Of a DNA stretch of 46,395 nt, positions 1 to 7,215 are shown one piece after another. The first letter of the stretch is position 1. Each line of letters opens with the position of its first letter. A program made the position numbers and the translations under genes. The notes under the pieces were generated by a model, which saw only the letters and a program-made list of their open reading frames with translations, ran no database searches and was not told the DNA's origin. The stretch is from Bradyrhizobium sp. Leo170. Its GTDB lineage: Bacteria > Pseudomonadota > Alphaproteobacteria > Rhizobiales > Xanthobacteraceae. Where the stretch lies: positions 1 to 46,395 of the forward strand of contig NZ_PSRR01000022.1 of assembly GCF_004296405.1 (NCBI RefSeq), in the 5' to 3' direction.

Positions 1-950
1 TGATCCTTCTTGTATCGAGCCAGGATCGGCTCGAGGGTTTCCTTTGGCCAAAATTTTGGAGCCCGGATTTCGTTCAAACAGGAGGCGTTCCAATATAGTC
101 CCACGCCGGATAGCGACCGGCCGGCCGCAACTGCTCGCGCGACGGCTTCGATGTCGGCAGAGTCAGGATAGATGTAAAGCGTCGTCGGATTATCCTTCAC
201 CATCGCGATGATTTGGCCGGCGTCCGATGGCGACCAACTGGTGCAGCCGTTGCTGCGGCCGCCAGCGTAATCCTCTAGTGTTCCAAAGGGAACGTAACCG
301 TCGTGGTTTGCGTACGGACTGCGTGGATCCTGTCGAAGACAGACGTTCCTCAACAACTCGGCCGGATGCCCGCCGATCTCGCGCTGTCGGGCATTTGCCG
401 TCTCGCCCCCGCCATCAAACTGAACAAACGAGCGTATCAGAACCGCGTCTTGTTTCGCCGAAACACGGTAGTAGCCTTTGAAGGACATCGTCGTCTCGCC
501 TGTTACATAGGCCCCGCCAGTCGTCAGAGTTGAATCCATCGCGTTGCCGAAGTTCTTCGCGCAGCGTCTTCCGTTCGCGAAATCCGCGACGCCTTTCAAA
601 TCGCGACCGCCGCCGTGACCCGACGAAATTGCACGAAACGATCGCTCGGATTCGCAGATAACGTAGAACCGGCGCGCCAATTTGCCTTCGCCTAAATCGT
701 TGGGACGCGTCGCGTCCATCGCGAAGTAGCAAGGATTCTTCACCGCGCCTTGGTTCACTTTCTGCTGGTAAAGTGCGCGGGCCCTCTGCAAGACCACTTC
801 TGTGATTTGACCTTCGCCTTCGCCGACATGTGCCCTCAGCCAAGCCGGAACGTTCAACGGTTGCTGCGCGGCAAAAGACCGCGGCGACGCCAATAAGGCG
901 ATTACGATGATCAAGAGGCTGAAGATCAGAAGGATGGATCGTAACCGCAC
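1..950 (-). CDS. Exported L,D-transpeptidase-like (YkuD_2-type) protein, 3' end cut by window edge
   Basis: One uninterrupted minus-strand frame runs from a GTG at 950 off the left edge (about 316 codons visible). An AGGAG sits 10 bases upstream of the GTG. Residues 1-30 are a signal peptide: a basic start, a long Leu/Ile core and SFAAQQ as likely cleavage region. The body has an S-G-H-G-G-G-R motif near residue 110, then G-R-R-C and G-A-Y-V-T-G-E, and a late G-C-T-S-W-S near residue 250. This order resembles the murein L,D-transpeptidase catalytic-domain family, where a His-containing strand precedes a Gly-Cys catalytic loop. If so, it acts on periplasmic peptidoglycan. Similarity is by motif only and the family is divergent, so a non-catalytic relative is possible. 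The longest open frame inside this region (415-843) is in a different frame and is a shadow. Confidence 0.6.
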   Translation of the reverse strand, partial: MRLRSILLIFSLLIIVIALLASPRSFAAQQPLNVPAWLRAHVGEGEGQITEVVLQRARALYQQKVNQGAVKNPCYFAMDATRPNDLGEGKLARRFYVICESERSFRAISSGHGGGRDLKGVADFANGRRCAKNFGNAMDSTLTTGGAYVTGETTMSFKGYYRVSAKQDAVLIRSFVQFDGGGETANARQREIGGHPAELLRNVCLRQDPRSPYANHDGYVPFGTLEDYAGGRSNGCTSWSPSDAGQIIAMVKDNPTTLYIYPDSADIEAVARAVAAGRSLSGVGLYWNASCLNEIRAPKFWPKETLEPILARYKKD

Positions 951-1081
951 CGGATCAATTCTCCTGTTTCCAATCCTTGTTCACGCAAGTTCAAGCATCG
1001 CAGTGTATCCAACCGTTAGCGCGGGCTCTCGCGGCCGGACAGCGAGCTACTGCACGGTCCCTTGCGTCTTCTCCCGATCAC

Positions 1082-1103
1082 ACGTAATGTTATAACATGA
1101 CGT
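1082..1103. promoter_or_regulatory. Putative Zur box upstream of the CobW-family gene
   Basis: The core ATGTTATAACAT (1087-1098) is a perfect 12-bp palindrome. Pairing continues outward to a 22-bp dyad (1082-1103) with only the 1086/1099 pair mismatched. The core equals the centre of the Zur operator consensus described for alphaproteobacteria (ATGTTATAACAT type). It lies about 155 bases before the ATG of a COG0523 GTPase gene, a class commonly repressed by Zur under zinc sufficiency. Binding is inferred. Confidence 0.7.
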
Positions 1104-1258
1104 TTCGGATCGCAATGAGCTCAGGGTGGCATTTCGCATCAAGTTGCTAACGCGTCCTTCCGCTCGATCCCGGCCCGAACCCGACCATGCGCAGATCAGC
1201 GATCGACGATATGGCGAAATGCGCCGCCGCCCACGAAGCGCGAGGAGAAAACAACACC

Positions 1259-2230
1259 ATGGCCGATGCTGCACCCCAGATTCCCGTCACTGTTCTGACC
1301 GGCTATCTCGGCTCTGGGAAGACCACGCTGCTGAACCGCATTCTATCCGAGACGCACGGCAAGCGCTTTGCGGTGATCGTGAACGAATTCGGAGAGGTCG
1401 GCATCGACAACGATCTCATCGTCGACGTGGACGAGGAGATTTTCGAGATGAACAACGGCTGCATCTGCTGCACGGTCCGCGGCGACCTCATTCGCATTAT
1501 CGCGGGGTTGATGCGGCGCAGCCGCGGCTTCGACGGCATTGTGATCGAGACCACGGGGCTCGCAGATCCCGCGCCGGTGGCGCAGACCTTCTTTGTCGAC
1601 GAGGATGTCCGCCGCAAGACGAAGCTCGACGCCATCATCACCGTCGCGGATGCCAGGCATGTTCTCGAACAGATTGGCCGAGCGCCGGAAGCGCAGGAGC
1701 AACTTGCGTTCGCCGACATCGTTCTCGTCAACAAGGTCGACCTTGTCGATGCGGGCGGCCTCGCAACGGTCGAACGTCGCATCAGAAACATCAACCCTTA
1801 TGCGAAGATTCACCGAACGGAGCGCTGTGGTATCGATCTCGCCCAGGTCCTGGGACCAGACGCCTTCAATCTCGAGCGCATCCTCGAAGTCGAGCCGGCA
1901 TTCCTCTCCGAAGCGCACGAGCACGAACACGACGACGGGATCGGCAGCATCTCCCTAGTCGCCGATCGACCGATGAAGCCCGGCAGGTTCGTGTCCTGGA
2001 TTCAAGATGTCACCCAGCGCTACGGAACGGACATCCTGCGCATGAAGGGCATCGCATCCATGGAGGATGACGATCGTCGGTTTGTCGTTCAGGGCGTGCA
2101 CATGCTCATTGAAGGCGGAAGTCAGCGTCCCTGGAAGGAGCAGGAGCCGCGCCAGACACGCCTTGTTTTCATCGGGCGTGACCTTCCGAAGGACCTGCTC
2201 AGGCAAGGCTTTGAGGCTTGCTACGCCTAA
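1259..2230 (+). CDS. CobW/COG0523-family GTP-dependent metallochaperone (zinc-type)
   Basis: A protein of 323 aa. A Walker A loop G-Y-L-G-S-G-K-T-T lies at residues 15-23. The family metal-binding signature C-I-C-C lies at 68-71. E-T-T-G-L-A-D-P at about 97-104 is the Walker B/switch region and N-K-V-D at 158-161 the guanine-specificity loop. A His-rich stretch (EHEHDD, about 220-225) separates the G domain from the C-terminal CobW_C domain. The family uses GTP to deliver metal, often zinc, to client proteins under limitation. The ATG at 1259 is preferred over an in-frame ATG at 1187 because AGGAG lies 13 bases before it and the Walker A then sits at the usual position. The Zur-like palindrome upstream and metal-transport gene remnants downstream support a zinc role. 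The exact metal and client are unknown. Confidence 0.93.
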   Translation: MADAAPQIPVTVLTGYLGSGKTTLLNRILSETHGKRFAVIVNEFGEVGIDNDLIVDVDEEIFEMNNGCICCTVRGDLIRIIAGLMRRSRGFDGIVIETTGLADPAPVAQTFFVDEDVRRKTKLDAIITVADARHVLEQIGRAPEAQEQLAFADIVLVNKVDLVDAGGLATVERRIRNINPYAKIHRTERCGIDLAQVLGPDAFNLERILEVEPAFLSEAHEHEHDDGIGSISLVADRPMKPGRFVSWIQDVTQRYGTDILRMKGIASMEDDDRRFVVQGVHMLIEGGSQRPWKEQEPRQTRLVFIGRDLPKDLLRQGFEACYA

Positions 2231-2241
2231 AGGGAGTGCAG

Positions 2242-2454
2242 ATGGGCAAGATCGTAGGATTCGTTTCGAAATCCGAACTCGAGCGGCTTCGCCTCATTCG
2301 CGAAGCCCGCGCGATATATGAGAGCATCTTTCCACCGGCCGATGCGGTTGACGCGTGGCCCAATGACCGAGCCGGCAAGGGTAAGGCGACCGGGTTGAAA
2401 GGGTCCTCGAGCAGAAATAATGCGTATGACCGGCCGTTCATAGCCGCTCGATAG
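2242..2454 (+). CDS. Small hypothetical protein, 70 aa
   Basis: Starts 11 bases after the stop of the CobW-family gene, with GGGAG a few bases before the ATG, so it is probably cotranscribed. The first 40 residues form a likely amphipathic helix rich in Leu, Arg and Glu, ending in IFPPAD. The C-terminal half is basic and low in complexity. No Cys or His metal motif is visible. I do not recognise a function. Support comes from spacing, the ribosome binding site and high third-position GC. Confidence that it is translated is moderate. Confidence 0.55.
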   Translation: MGKIVGFVSKSELERLRLIREARAIYESIFPPADAVDAWPNDRAGKGKATGLKGSSSRNNAYDRPFIAAR

Positions 2455-2558
2455 CCATGTTTTCCTCGTCCATTAATGATCGCCAAACGACGCGGCCATT
2501 GCGCGTTCGGCCGATGGCTGTAGTTTCTGGCTAGGAACGCGAGAAGGGGAACGGCTCC

Positions 2559-2978
2559 TTGGCAGGGGCGAAATCGATCTCGGCGCGGGCCTTCACCCGG
2601 CCATGCGGAGCCTGTCTCGCGCTGGCGGCGCTGATGCTGCAGTTCGCGTTGTCGTTCGCGCACGTCCACAAGCACGATCTCGCCTTTTCAGGCTTCGGCC
2701 GCACCAATGTCGAGAGCCTCACGCTGGGCCACCACGGCAAGCCGTAACGCAGCTGCCGGCGCGGCTGGCCGTTCACGATGACAATTGCCCAATCTGCTTC
2801 TCGGGCTTGCTGCTGTCGAACTCTTCATTACCGGATGCTTCGGTAAATCCGCATCTGCCGCAATTCGCTGAGACTGATCGTGCGTTCAATCCAGTTTCCG
2901 ATCGGGTGTTTCAACAGCGTCACGCGGCATTCCTGGCCCGCGCGCCCCCGCCGTCTGAGGCCTTTGCCGCCCCTTCCG
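2559..2978 (+). pseudogene. DUF2946-like exported protein, frameshifted
   Basis: The frame beginning at a TTG at 2559 (AAGGGG upstream) encodes a hydrophobic signal-like segment and HVHKHDL, then stops at 2745-2747. The shifted frame continues at once with HDDNCPICFSG and a run ending RHAAFLARAPPP. The H-x-H-x-H-D motif followed by D-x-C-P-I-C is typical of DUF2946-type periplasmic metal-associated proteins, which would need both halves in one frame. A single-base indel around 2735-2755 explains the break. The 3' end is also abnormal: instead of stopping after the conserved tail, the frame runs into the DUF1007 remnant, so a deletion junction lies around 2975-3010. No intact product is expected, barring a sequencing error. 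Confidence 0.6.
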
Positions 2979-3021
2979 TCTTTGCCGCAGGACATGTAAA
3001 GCGGCCGCCACGGCAAAGGTC

Positions 3022-3243
3022 ATGCAGATTGAGGTCTACGATCCCACGATCTTCGTGGATTTCGAATTTGCCAAGGATAAGCCGGTTTCCTTGAGCGGCG
3101 CGCCGCAATGCAATCTGACTTACGATCTGCCGCACCAGCCGGCGGAACAGTTGCGGCTCACTCAGCTCAATAGCGATCCGCTCGATGCCTCCAGCACCTA
3201 CGGAGAAACTTTCGCGAACAAGATGCTGGTGAAGTGCCCATGA
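3022..3243 (+). pseudogene. C-terminal fragment of DUF1007 periplasmic protein
   Basis: Only about 73 residues remain. They begin MQIEVYDPTIFVDFEF and end SSTYGETFANKMLVKCP, which is the C-terminal third of DUF1007 proteins, the periplasmic partners encoded with NicO-type nickel/cobalt (or zinc-linked) transporters. The family normally has about 200 residues with a signal peptide and an HPHVW motif near the N-terminus; these are absent. Upstream sequence in the same frame changes directly into the DUF2946-like gene, so the N-terminal coding part was lost in a deletion. Its stop overlaps the ATG of the next gene (ATGA, 3240-3243), the original operon arrangement. Confidence 0.65.
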
Positions 3244-4060
3244 CCAGACCGCGCGCCGTCTCCGCCACTGCCCTCGTGGCGATCCTTATCGCATTTGCAG
3301 GCGGCATCGTGTCGGTCTGGAGCGCGCCGTTTGGTGCGCCGCATCCTGCAGCAGCGGCATCTCCGCTTCGGGCGTCAGCGGCTGGATTTTCGCCGAGCAG
3401 GCCGCCTTCTACCGTTCGCTGTCGGGCTTCATCCGGGCGAGCAAGGAAGATGGAGCCGCGATGTGGGGTCTGTTCGGCATCTCGTTTCTCTATGGCGTCT
3501 TTCATGCTGTGGGCCCAGGACACCGCAAGGCCGTCATTTCTTCCTATCTCGTCGCCAATGAAGAGACCTGGCGCCGCGGCGTTGTCCTGTCATTCGCGTC
3601 CGCTGGCATCCAATCCGTTGTTGCCATTCTTGTCGTGGCCATAGCCGCGGCTCTACTTGGCGCGACGGCCAAGGTGATCGGCCTCGCCGTCCACGTCGTC
3701 GAGATCGTCAGCTATGGCCTCGTCATCCTGATCGGCCTGCGGCTTCTCTACGTCAAAAGCCGTGGTTTTCTCATCGCCTTCCGCGAACTGAGGTGGGCCG
3801 ATGCGTCTGTCCTAAGCGTCGCCTCGGGTTATGGCGGCAAGACCTTCCAGCTTGGCGCTCCGCGCCTTGGCGCGATCGCCATGCGCGGCGGCCAATGCAG
3901 CTCGATGGATGCATGGCGCATGGTCCGGACGCGGGCCGGGCCCGGCATGCTCGCGATGCGCGCGATCGAGGCCGGCGCCGCAGCACTTATCGTCGCCTTT
4001 GGGACATTGCTCCTGGCGGGTTACATGGCCAGCGAGCGACTCTGGATGTTCACCGGGTAG
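3240..4060 (+). pseudogene. NicO/RcnA-type nickel-cobalt transporter, frameshifted and internally deleted
   Basis: The ATG at 3240 gives a membrane start (residues 8-28). The frame is lost near 3340. The correct continuation (SASGVSGWIFAEQAAFYRS and on) lies in the frame that includes 3461-4060. That part holds the family signature H-A-V-G-P-G-H-R-K-A-V, followed by two membrane segments. After about 3810 the second signature region, normally carrying a Cys/His motif and several helices, is replaced by unrelated sequence rich in Arg, Gly and Ser. The last 35 residues (AGAAALIVAFGTLLLAGYMA) match a NicO C-terminus again. So there is one frameshift plus one internal loss of perhaps 100 codons. 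Translation from ATG 3461 alone would give a non-functional 199-residue fragment. Confidence 0.65.
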
Positions 4061-4205
4061 AGTGCGCCGCAAGAACCTGGAGCTGTCGCTCATCGGCGTG
4101 CTTGCATTCCGCAATGATAGTCTCCGTCATCGCGCCGATCCCCGAGGTGACGCCTCTGCTATCCACCCCGCGTCGGTCTAAGTGCCAGCCTGTGAGCACA
4201 TTGGG

Positions 4206-4311
4206 CGACGATTTGATCGAATTGCTTACTCGAGCAAGTGAGGCCGAGTTACAGTTTCGGTGCGGACGCGCATATCGCGCTGTAAAATAAAGCCAAATTG
4301 GCGCGACACGG
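4206..4311 (+). repeat. Dispersed repeat, copy 1
   Basis: About 105 bases resemble 6018-6125. The best-conserved part is the core GCGCATATCGCGCTGTAAAA and its flanks (AGTTTCGG before, AAATTGGCGCG after). Both copies can be read as ending in a peptide with AYRAVK. The element lies in the 376-base gap between the broken NicO gene (ends 4060) and the convergent MBL-fold gene (ends 4437), where no other gene is seen. Confidence 0.55.
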
Positions 4312-4436
4312 CCGATGAAGATGGGCACTATTGTTTCGCCGCACGATGATGGAGCGGCACAAGCATGCGCTGCGGCCAGCGAATGCATTCATTCGCGGAC
4401 CGCAGACGCTATGGCTATCGTGGTGCCATTCCTTGC

Positions 4437-5579
4437 TCAGGCCGCGAAGATGAAGCGTGTCCCCGTATAGGAGCGCAGCAGCTTGTTCGGCATCTCGGCT
4501 TTGGCCATTTCGTAGAATGGCTCACCAGTGCAGTGCAGTGGAATTACGTACTCGATTTCCATGCTCTTCAGCGCAGCGATCGTGTCGCGCACATAGTCTT
4601 CCTTGTAAGGCGCAAGGTGGAACCCGCCAATCACGGCATAAACCTTGTTGATGCCCGAAGCCGCCTGTGCCTGCTTGATCGCGTTGATCACCCCGCGATG
4701 ACTGCAGGACGTCAATACGATCAATCCGCGGCCTTTTAGATTGAATGCTGTCGCGATCTCATGCCGGAACTGGTCCGGGATGACTGCCTTCGTCCGTTCG
4801 TCCTCCGGAAGCCGCTCGGCATAGCAGCCAAAGCCGTGGTCGACGCCGATCTTCATGGCGCTGGGCGACAGCAATTTCTCAAAGCTCGCCTGGCCGATGT
4901 GGCCGGTGGTGAAGCCGTGGTCGGCGATGAGGGCCGGTTCTTCTGCGTATGTGACCGCAACATTGGCGTCTTCCAGTGCCTTGCGATCCAAGGCTCCGAA
5001 GTCGCCGCGTACCGGCGGAGCTGTCCATTCGCGCGAGCAGAATGCCTCCTCGCCGCCGACGTAAATCGGCAGCTTGGCTTTCAGCTTGCTGTTGTTTTGC
5101 CGTAAAAAGCCGGCGAGGCCGCCAAAATGATCGTAATGACCGTGGCTCAAGACAAGGGCGTCAAGCGCGGCCGGATCGATGCCTACGAGATTGGCGTTGT
5201 TGACCAGCGCGTCCGGTGTGAAGCCGAAATCCATCAGGACATTTCGTGTTTCAGTGCCGCGCTGCGACTCGACGTGCATCGACAGTCCGAACTCACTGAT
5301 CAGCGTTTTGCCCGGCGGCTTGCCACCGCCGATGCCCCAGCCGAAGTGTTCGATCTCGACATCAGAAACCTTCCGGCTCGGCGCGACAGCGAATTGATAG
5401 CTGTCGACCACCACGCATACCGCCACACGGTCAATCTCGGGCACCTTGCCGGCAATCGTTTCCGCGCGCACTGGCTTCGCGCCGCCCATCAACGTCGCCA
5501 CAATAGCGCTGAACAGGACAGCACCGCCACCGCACACCACGTCGCGTCGATGAATCGCATTGCACTGGCAAATTAACAT
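4437..5579 (-). CDS. Exported MBL-fold metallohydrolase (COG1237-like), Tat-type signal
   Basis: A protein of 380 aa. The ATG at 5579 has GGGGAGGA about 7 bases upstream; longer in-frame extensions lack one. The N-terminus has R-R-D-V-V (11-15) before a hydrophobic stretch and A-x-A-like site (PVRAE, 37-40), which fits a twin-arginine signal peptide. The zinc-binding motif S-H-G-H-Y-D-H lies at 145-151, and later T-S-C-S-H-R-G and I-G-G-F-H-L supply further metal-ligand histidines. The layout resembles COG1237 proteins, named for an archaeal dihydropterin-ribofuranosyl-aminobenzene phosphate synthase but mostly of unknown substrate in bacteria. It is convergent with the metal-locus remnant. 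A C-Q-C at residues 5-7, before the Tat motif, is unusual for a signal peptide. Confidence 0.85.
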   Translation of the reverse strand: MLICQCNAIHRRDVVCGGGAVLFSAIVATLMGGAKPVRAETIAGKVPEIDRVAVCVVVDSYQFAVAPSRKVSDVEIEHFGWGIGGGKPPGKTLISEFGLSMHVESQRGTETRNVLMDFGFTPDALVNNANLVGIDPAALDALVLSHGHYDHFGGLAGFLRQNNSKLKAKLPIYVGGEEAFCSREWTAPPVRGDFGALDRKALEDANVAVTYAEEPALIADHGFTTGHIGQASFEKLLSPSAMKIGVDHGFGCYAERLPEDERTKAVIPDQFRHEIATAFNLKGRGLIVLTSCSHRGVINAIKQAQAASGINKVYAVIGGFHLAPYKEDYVRDTIAALKSMEIEYVIPLHCTGEPFYEMAKAEMPNKLLRSYTGTRFIFAA

Positions 5580-6641
5580 GATCAAATCCTCCCCTGCGTG
5601 ACCTCTGCTGCCGCAAGGCGTCACGTGGAAACGCACTCCAGGGCGGAGGCGTTGGGGTGCCGAACACACCAGCGTCTGGCAGCCCGCACACCGAGGATTA
5701 GGGGCATCCTATCCCGCGCTTGCCACCGTGGCGAGTCTCATTCTGCCTCGGCGAGGCCAAGCGCAGTTTCGACTTGCTGCAAATAGACAGTCACCAATCA
5801 GGATAGCGAGATGCAATCGCACGGAGCCGCGCAAGGTCGTAATGCGCGCGTTAGAACTCAAGAACATGCGGATCTTGTTGTGTCGCCGTGTCCAACTCGG
5901 ACGAGCGTGAGCGGCGGCCTGCGAGCGCTACTCCGACCGCTTATCGAAACGATCGCTGGGCTTAGACTGGCGAACTTCCGACTGACGTCGTCAGCTGCCA
6001 AGCTATCTGAACTTGCCGACGATTTTCCTTCACATCTGCTTACTGGCTCGAACGTGGCGAAGCTGGAGTTTCGGTTCGCGCGCGCATATCGCGCTGTAAA
6101 AATAGAGGAAATTGGCGCGCCACGAAGAAATCACCTGCAAACACTAGCTTTGCTCGTCTTGGCTAGCAAATTCGTACTACGTAGCCAGTTTCGGGATCTC
6201 GCGTTCAATCAATCGCCGCGATCGGGTGTTGCGCCTCCGGGATTTGAACCTACTCGCGTGCCATTCCTCGCGGCGAGGGATTGCGTACGAACGGCGGCTC
6301 TTGACGAACTACCGAGGGTCCACGTCTCGAGTTAGGCTGCCCTTCGGTAGGAAAACAAGACTTCGGAAATAGTGGGTCTCGCGGTGTAGCGGACCCCCGC
6401 TACCATGCGTGACCCATTATAGTGACCCCTCGGGAAACACGTTCCCGACGGTCCCGGGCTACCCTGTTGGCGAGGAACCGTTCGATAGCGGTGTGCCCAT
6501 CCTCCAGCACGTCGGCGCGCGGCTCTCTTCGAAAGTGAATTTTTCGTGCGCGCGTCAGGTGCGATGCGAACACGGCGATAATCATGTCAATTGAATACGG
6601 AGCAGGCAGAGTCCGTCCGGACTACGCGGCCGCGGTCGCAT
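5580..6641. other. About 1.06 kb without a convincing gene
   Basis: No frame here shows a recognisable domain together with a good start. The longest plus-strand frame (5811-6335) runs through repeat copy 2 and has no ribosome binding site or family match. GC is lower and less regular than in the flanking genes. At 6229-6250 the minus strand carries a sequence resembling a tRNA T-arm followed by an acceptor 3' strand, but no complete cloverleaf is found. The stretch looks like an eroded intergenic or former integration region. Confidence 0.5.
6018..6125 (+). repeat. Dispersed repeat, copy 2
   Basis: Second copy of the element at 4206-4311. The core GCGCATATCGCGCTGTAAAA (6083-6102) is identical and the flanks are clearly similar. 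About 100 bases downstream lies the tRNA-like arm on the opposite strand. No encoded function is seen. Confidence 0.55.
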
Positions 6642-6833
6642 CTAGGCCTTCAAAGTACCAATGCTAGGCTGGATGGTCAGGCGGTAGATGACGAGCGCGT
6701 GGCCGTCGAAAACCTCCAGCGGGGTATCACACACCGGGCAGTGATACTCGCCCTCTGTTCCCTGCTTCGAGGACAGCTCAAGCCTGCGGAATCCAGCTCC
6801 GCAGCGCGGACAAGTTGTGTCGCCTTTTTTCAT
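6642..6833 (-). CDS. Small zinc-ribbon protein, 63 aa
   Basis: Two C-x-x-C pairs (C-P-R-C at 9-12 and C-P-V-C at 32-35), about 20 residues apart and each followed by a turn residue, form a rubredoxin-like or zinc-ribbon knuckle. The C-terminal third is hydrophobic and strand-like (ALVIYRLTIQPSI). The protein should bind one structural zinc. Small proteins of this form in rhizobia are usually annotated as hypothetical; the role could be nucleic-acid or protein binding. The start is the ATG at 6833; a GAGACGAG lies upstream but rather far. It stands alone, with 226 bases of unassigned sequence to ccoS on the same strand. Confidence 0.7.
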   Translation of the reverse strand: MKKGDTTCPRCGAGFRRLELSSKQGTEGEYHCPVCDTPLEVFDGHALVIYRLTIQPSIGTLKA

Positions 6834-7059
6834 GGCATGCCCAATCTCGTCTCGATGGAAGCCGAGTTTAACGTGGACTGAGTGACGGAACTAGGGCAAT
6901 CGTTCCGCACTCGCGGTCCTTTGAAGCGTATGACTTGTCTTCGAATCGTCATCCCGCTTTGTCTTGTTTGAGTATTGCTCGAAGCTATCGGCTAGGTTTT
7001 GCCGCGACTCGGCTTTTCCGGCGGTCGCCTCGATTTACTTACACAAGCGACTGTGGCCG

Positions 7060-7215
7060 CTAACGTTCAGGCCCTTCATGTCCCTCGAACAGGATGCGCT
7101 GGGCTGCGCCTTCGAGGTCGTCATATTGGCCGCTCTTCAGCGTCCACATGAAGGAGGCGAGACCAGCGAGACCGAGACCAATGGCGATCGGCACGAGAAA
7201 GAAGAAGTCGATCAT
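7060..7215 (-). CDS. ccoS: CcoS/FixS, cbb3 oxidase maturation protein
   Basis: A 51-residue protein with one membrane helix (MIDFFFLVPIAIGLGLAGLA), then W-T-L-K-S-G-Q-Y-D-D-L-E-G, the conserved CcoS tail in which the membrane helix is followed by the Y-D-D-L-E-G motif. CcoS is needed for cofactor insertion into the cbb3 oxidase subunit CcoN in Rhodobacter. Its ATG overlaps the ccoI stop (ATGA, 7212-7215), so it is translationally coupled as last gene of the operon. Length matches the family (about 50-55 aa). Confidence 0.93.
   Translation of the reverse strand: MIDFFFLVPIAIGLGLAGLASFMWTLKSGQYDDLEGAAQRILFEGHEGPER

Noticed and set aside
6229..6320. tRNA-like sequence on the minus strand (T-arm and acceptor-like end)
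   Set aside because: No matching 5' acceptor strand, the T-stem has mismatches, and no clear anticodon arm; at best a tRNA relic. A tRNAscan-SE run would decide.
5811..6335. 174-aa plus-strand frame
   Set aside because: It reads through a non-coding repeat and the tRNA-like stretch, without a ribosome binding site.
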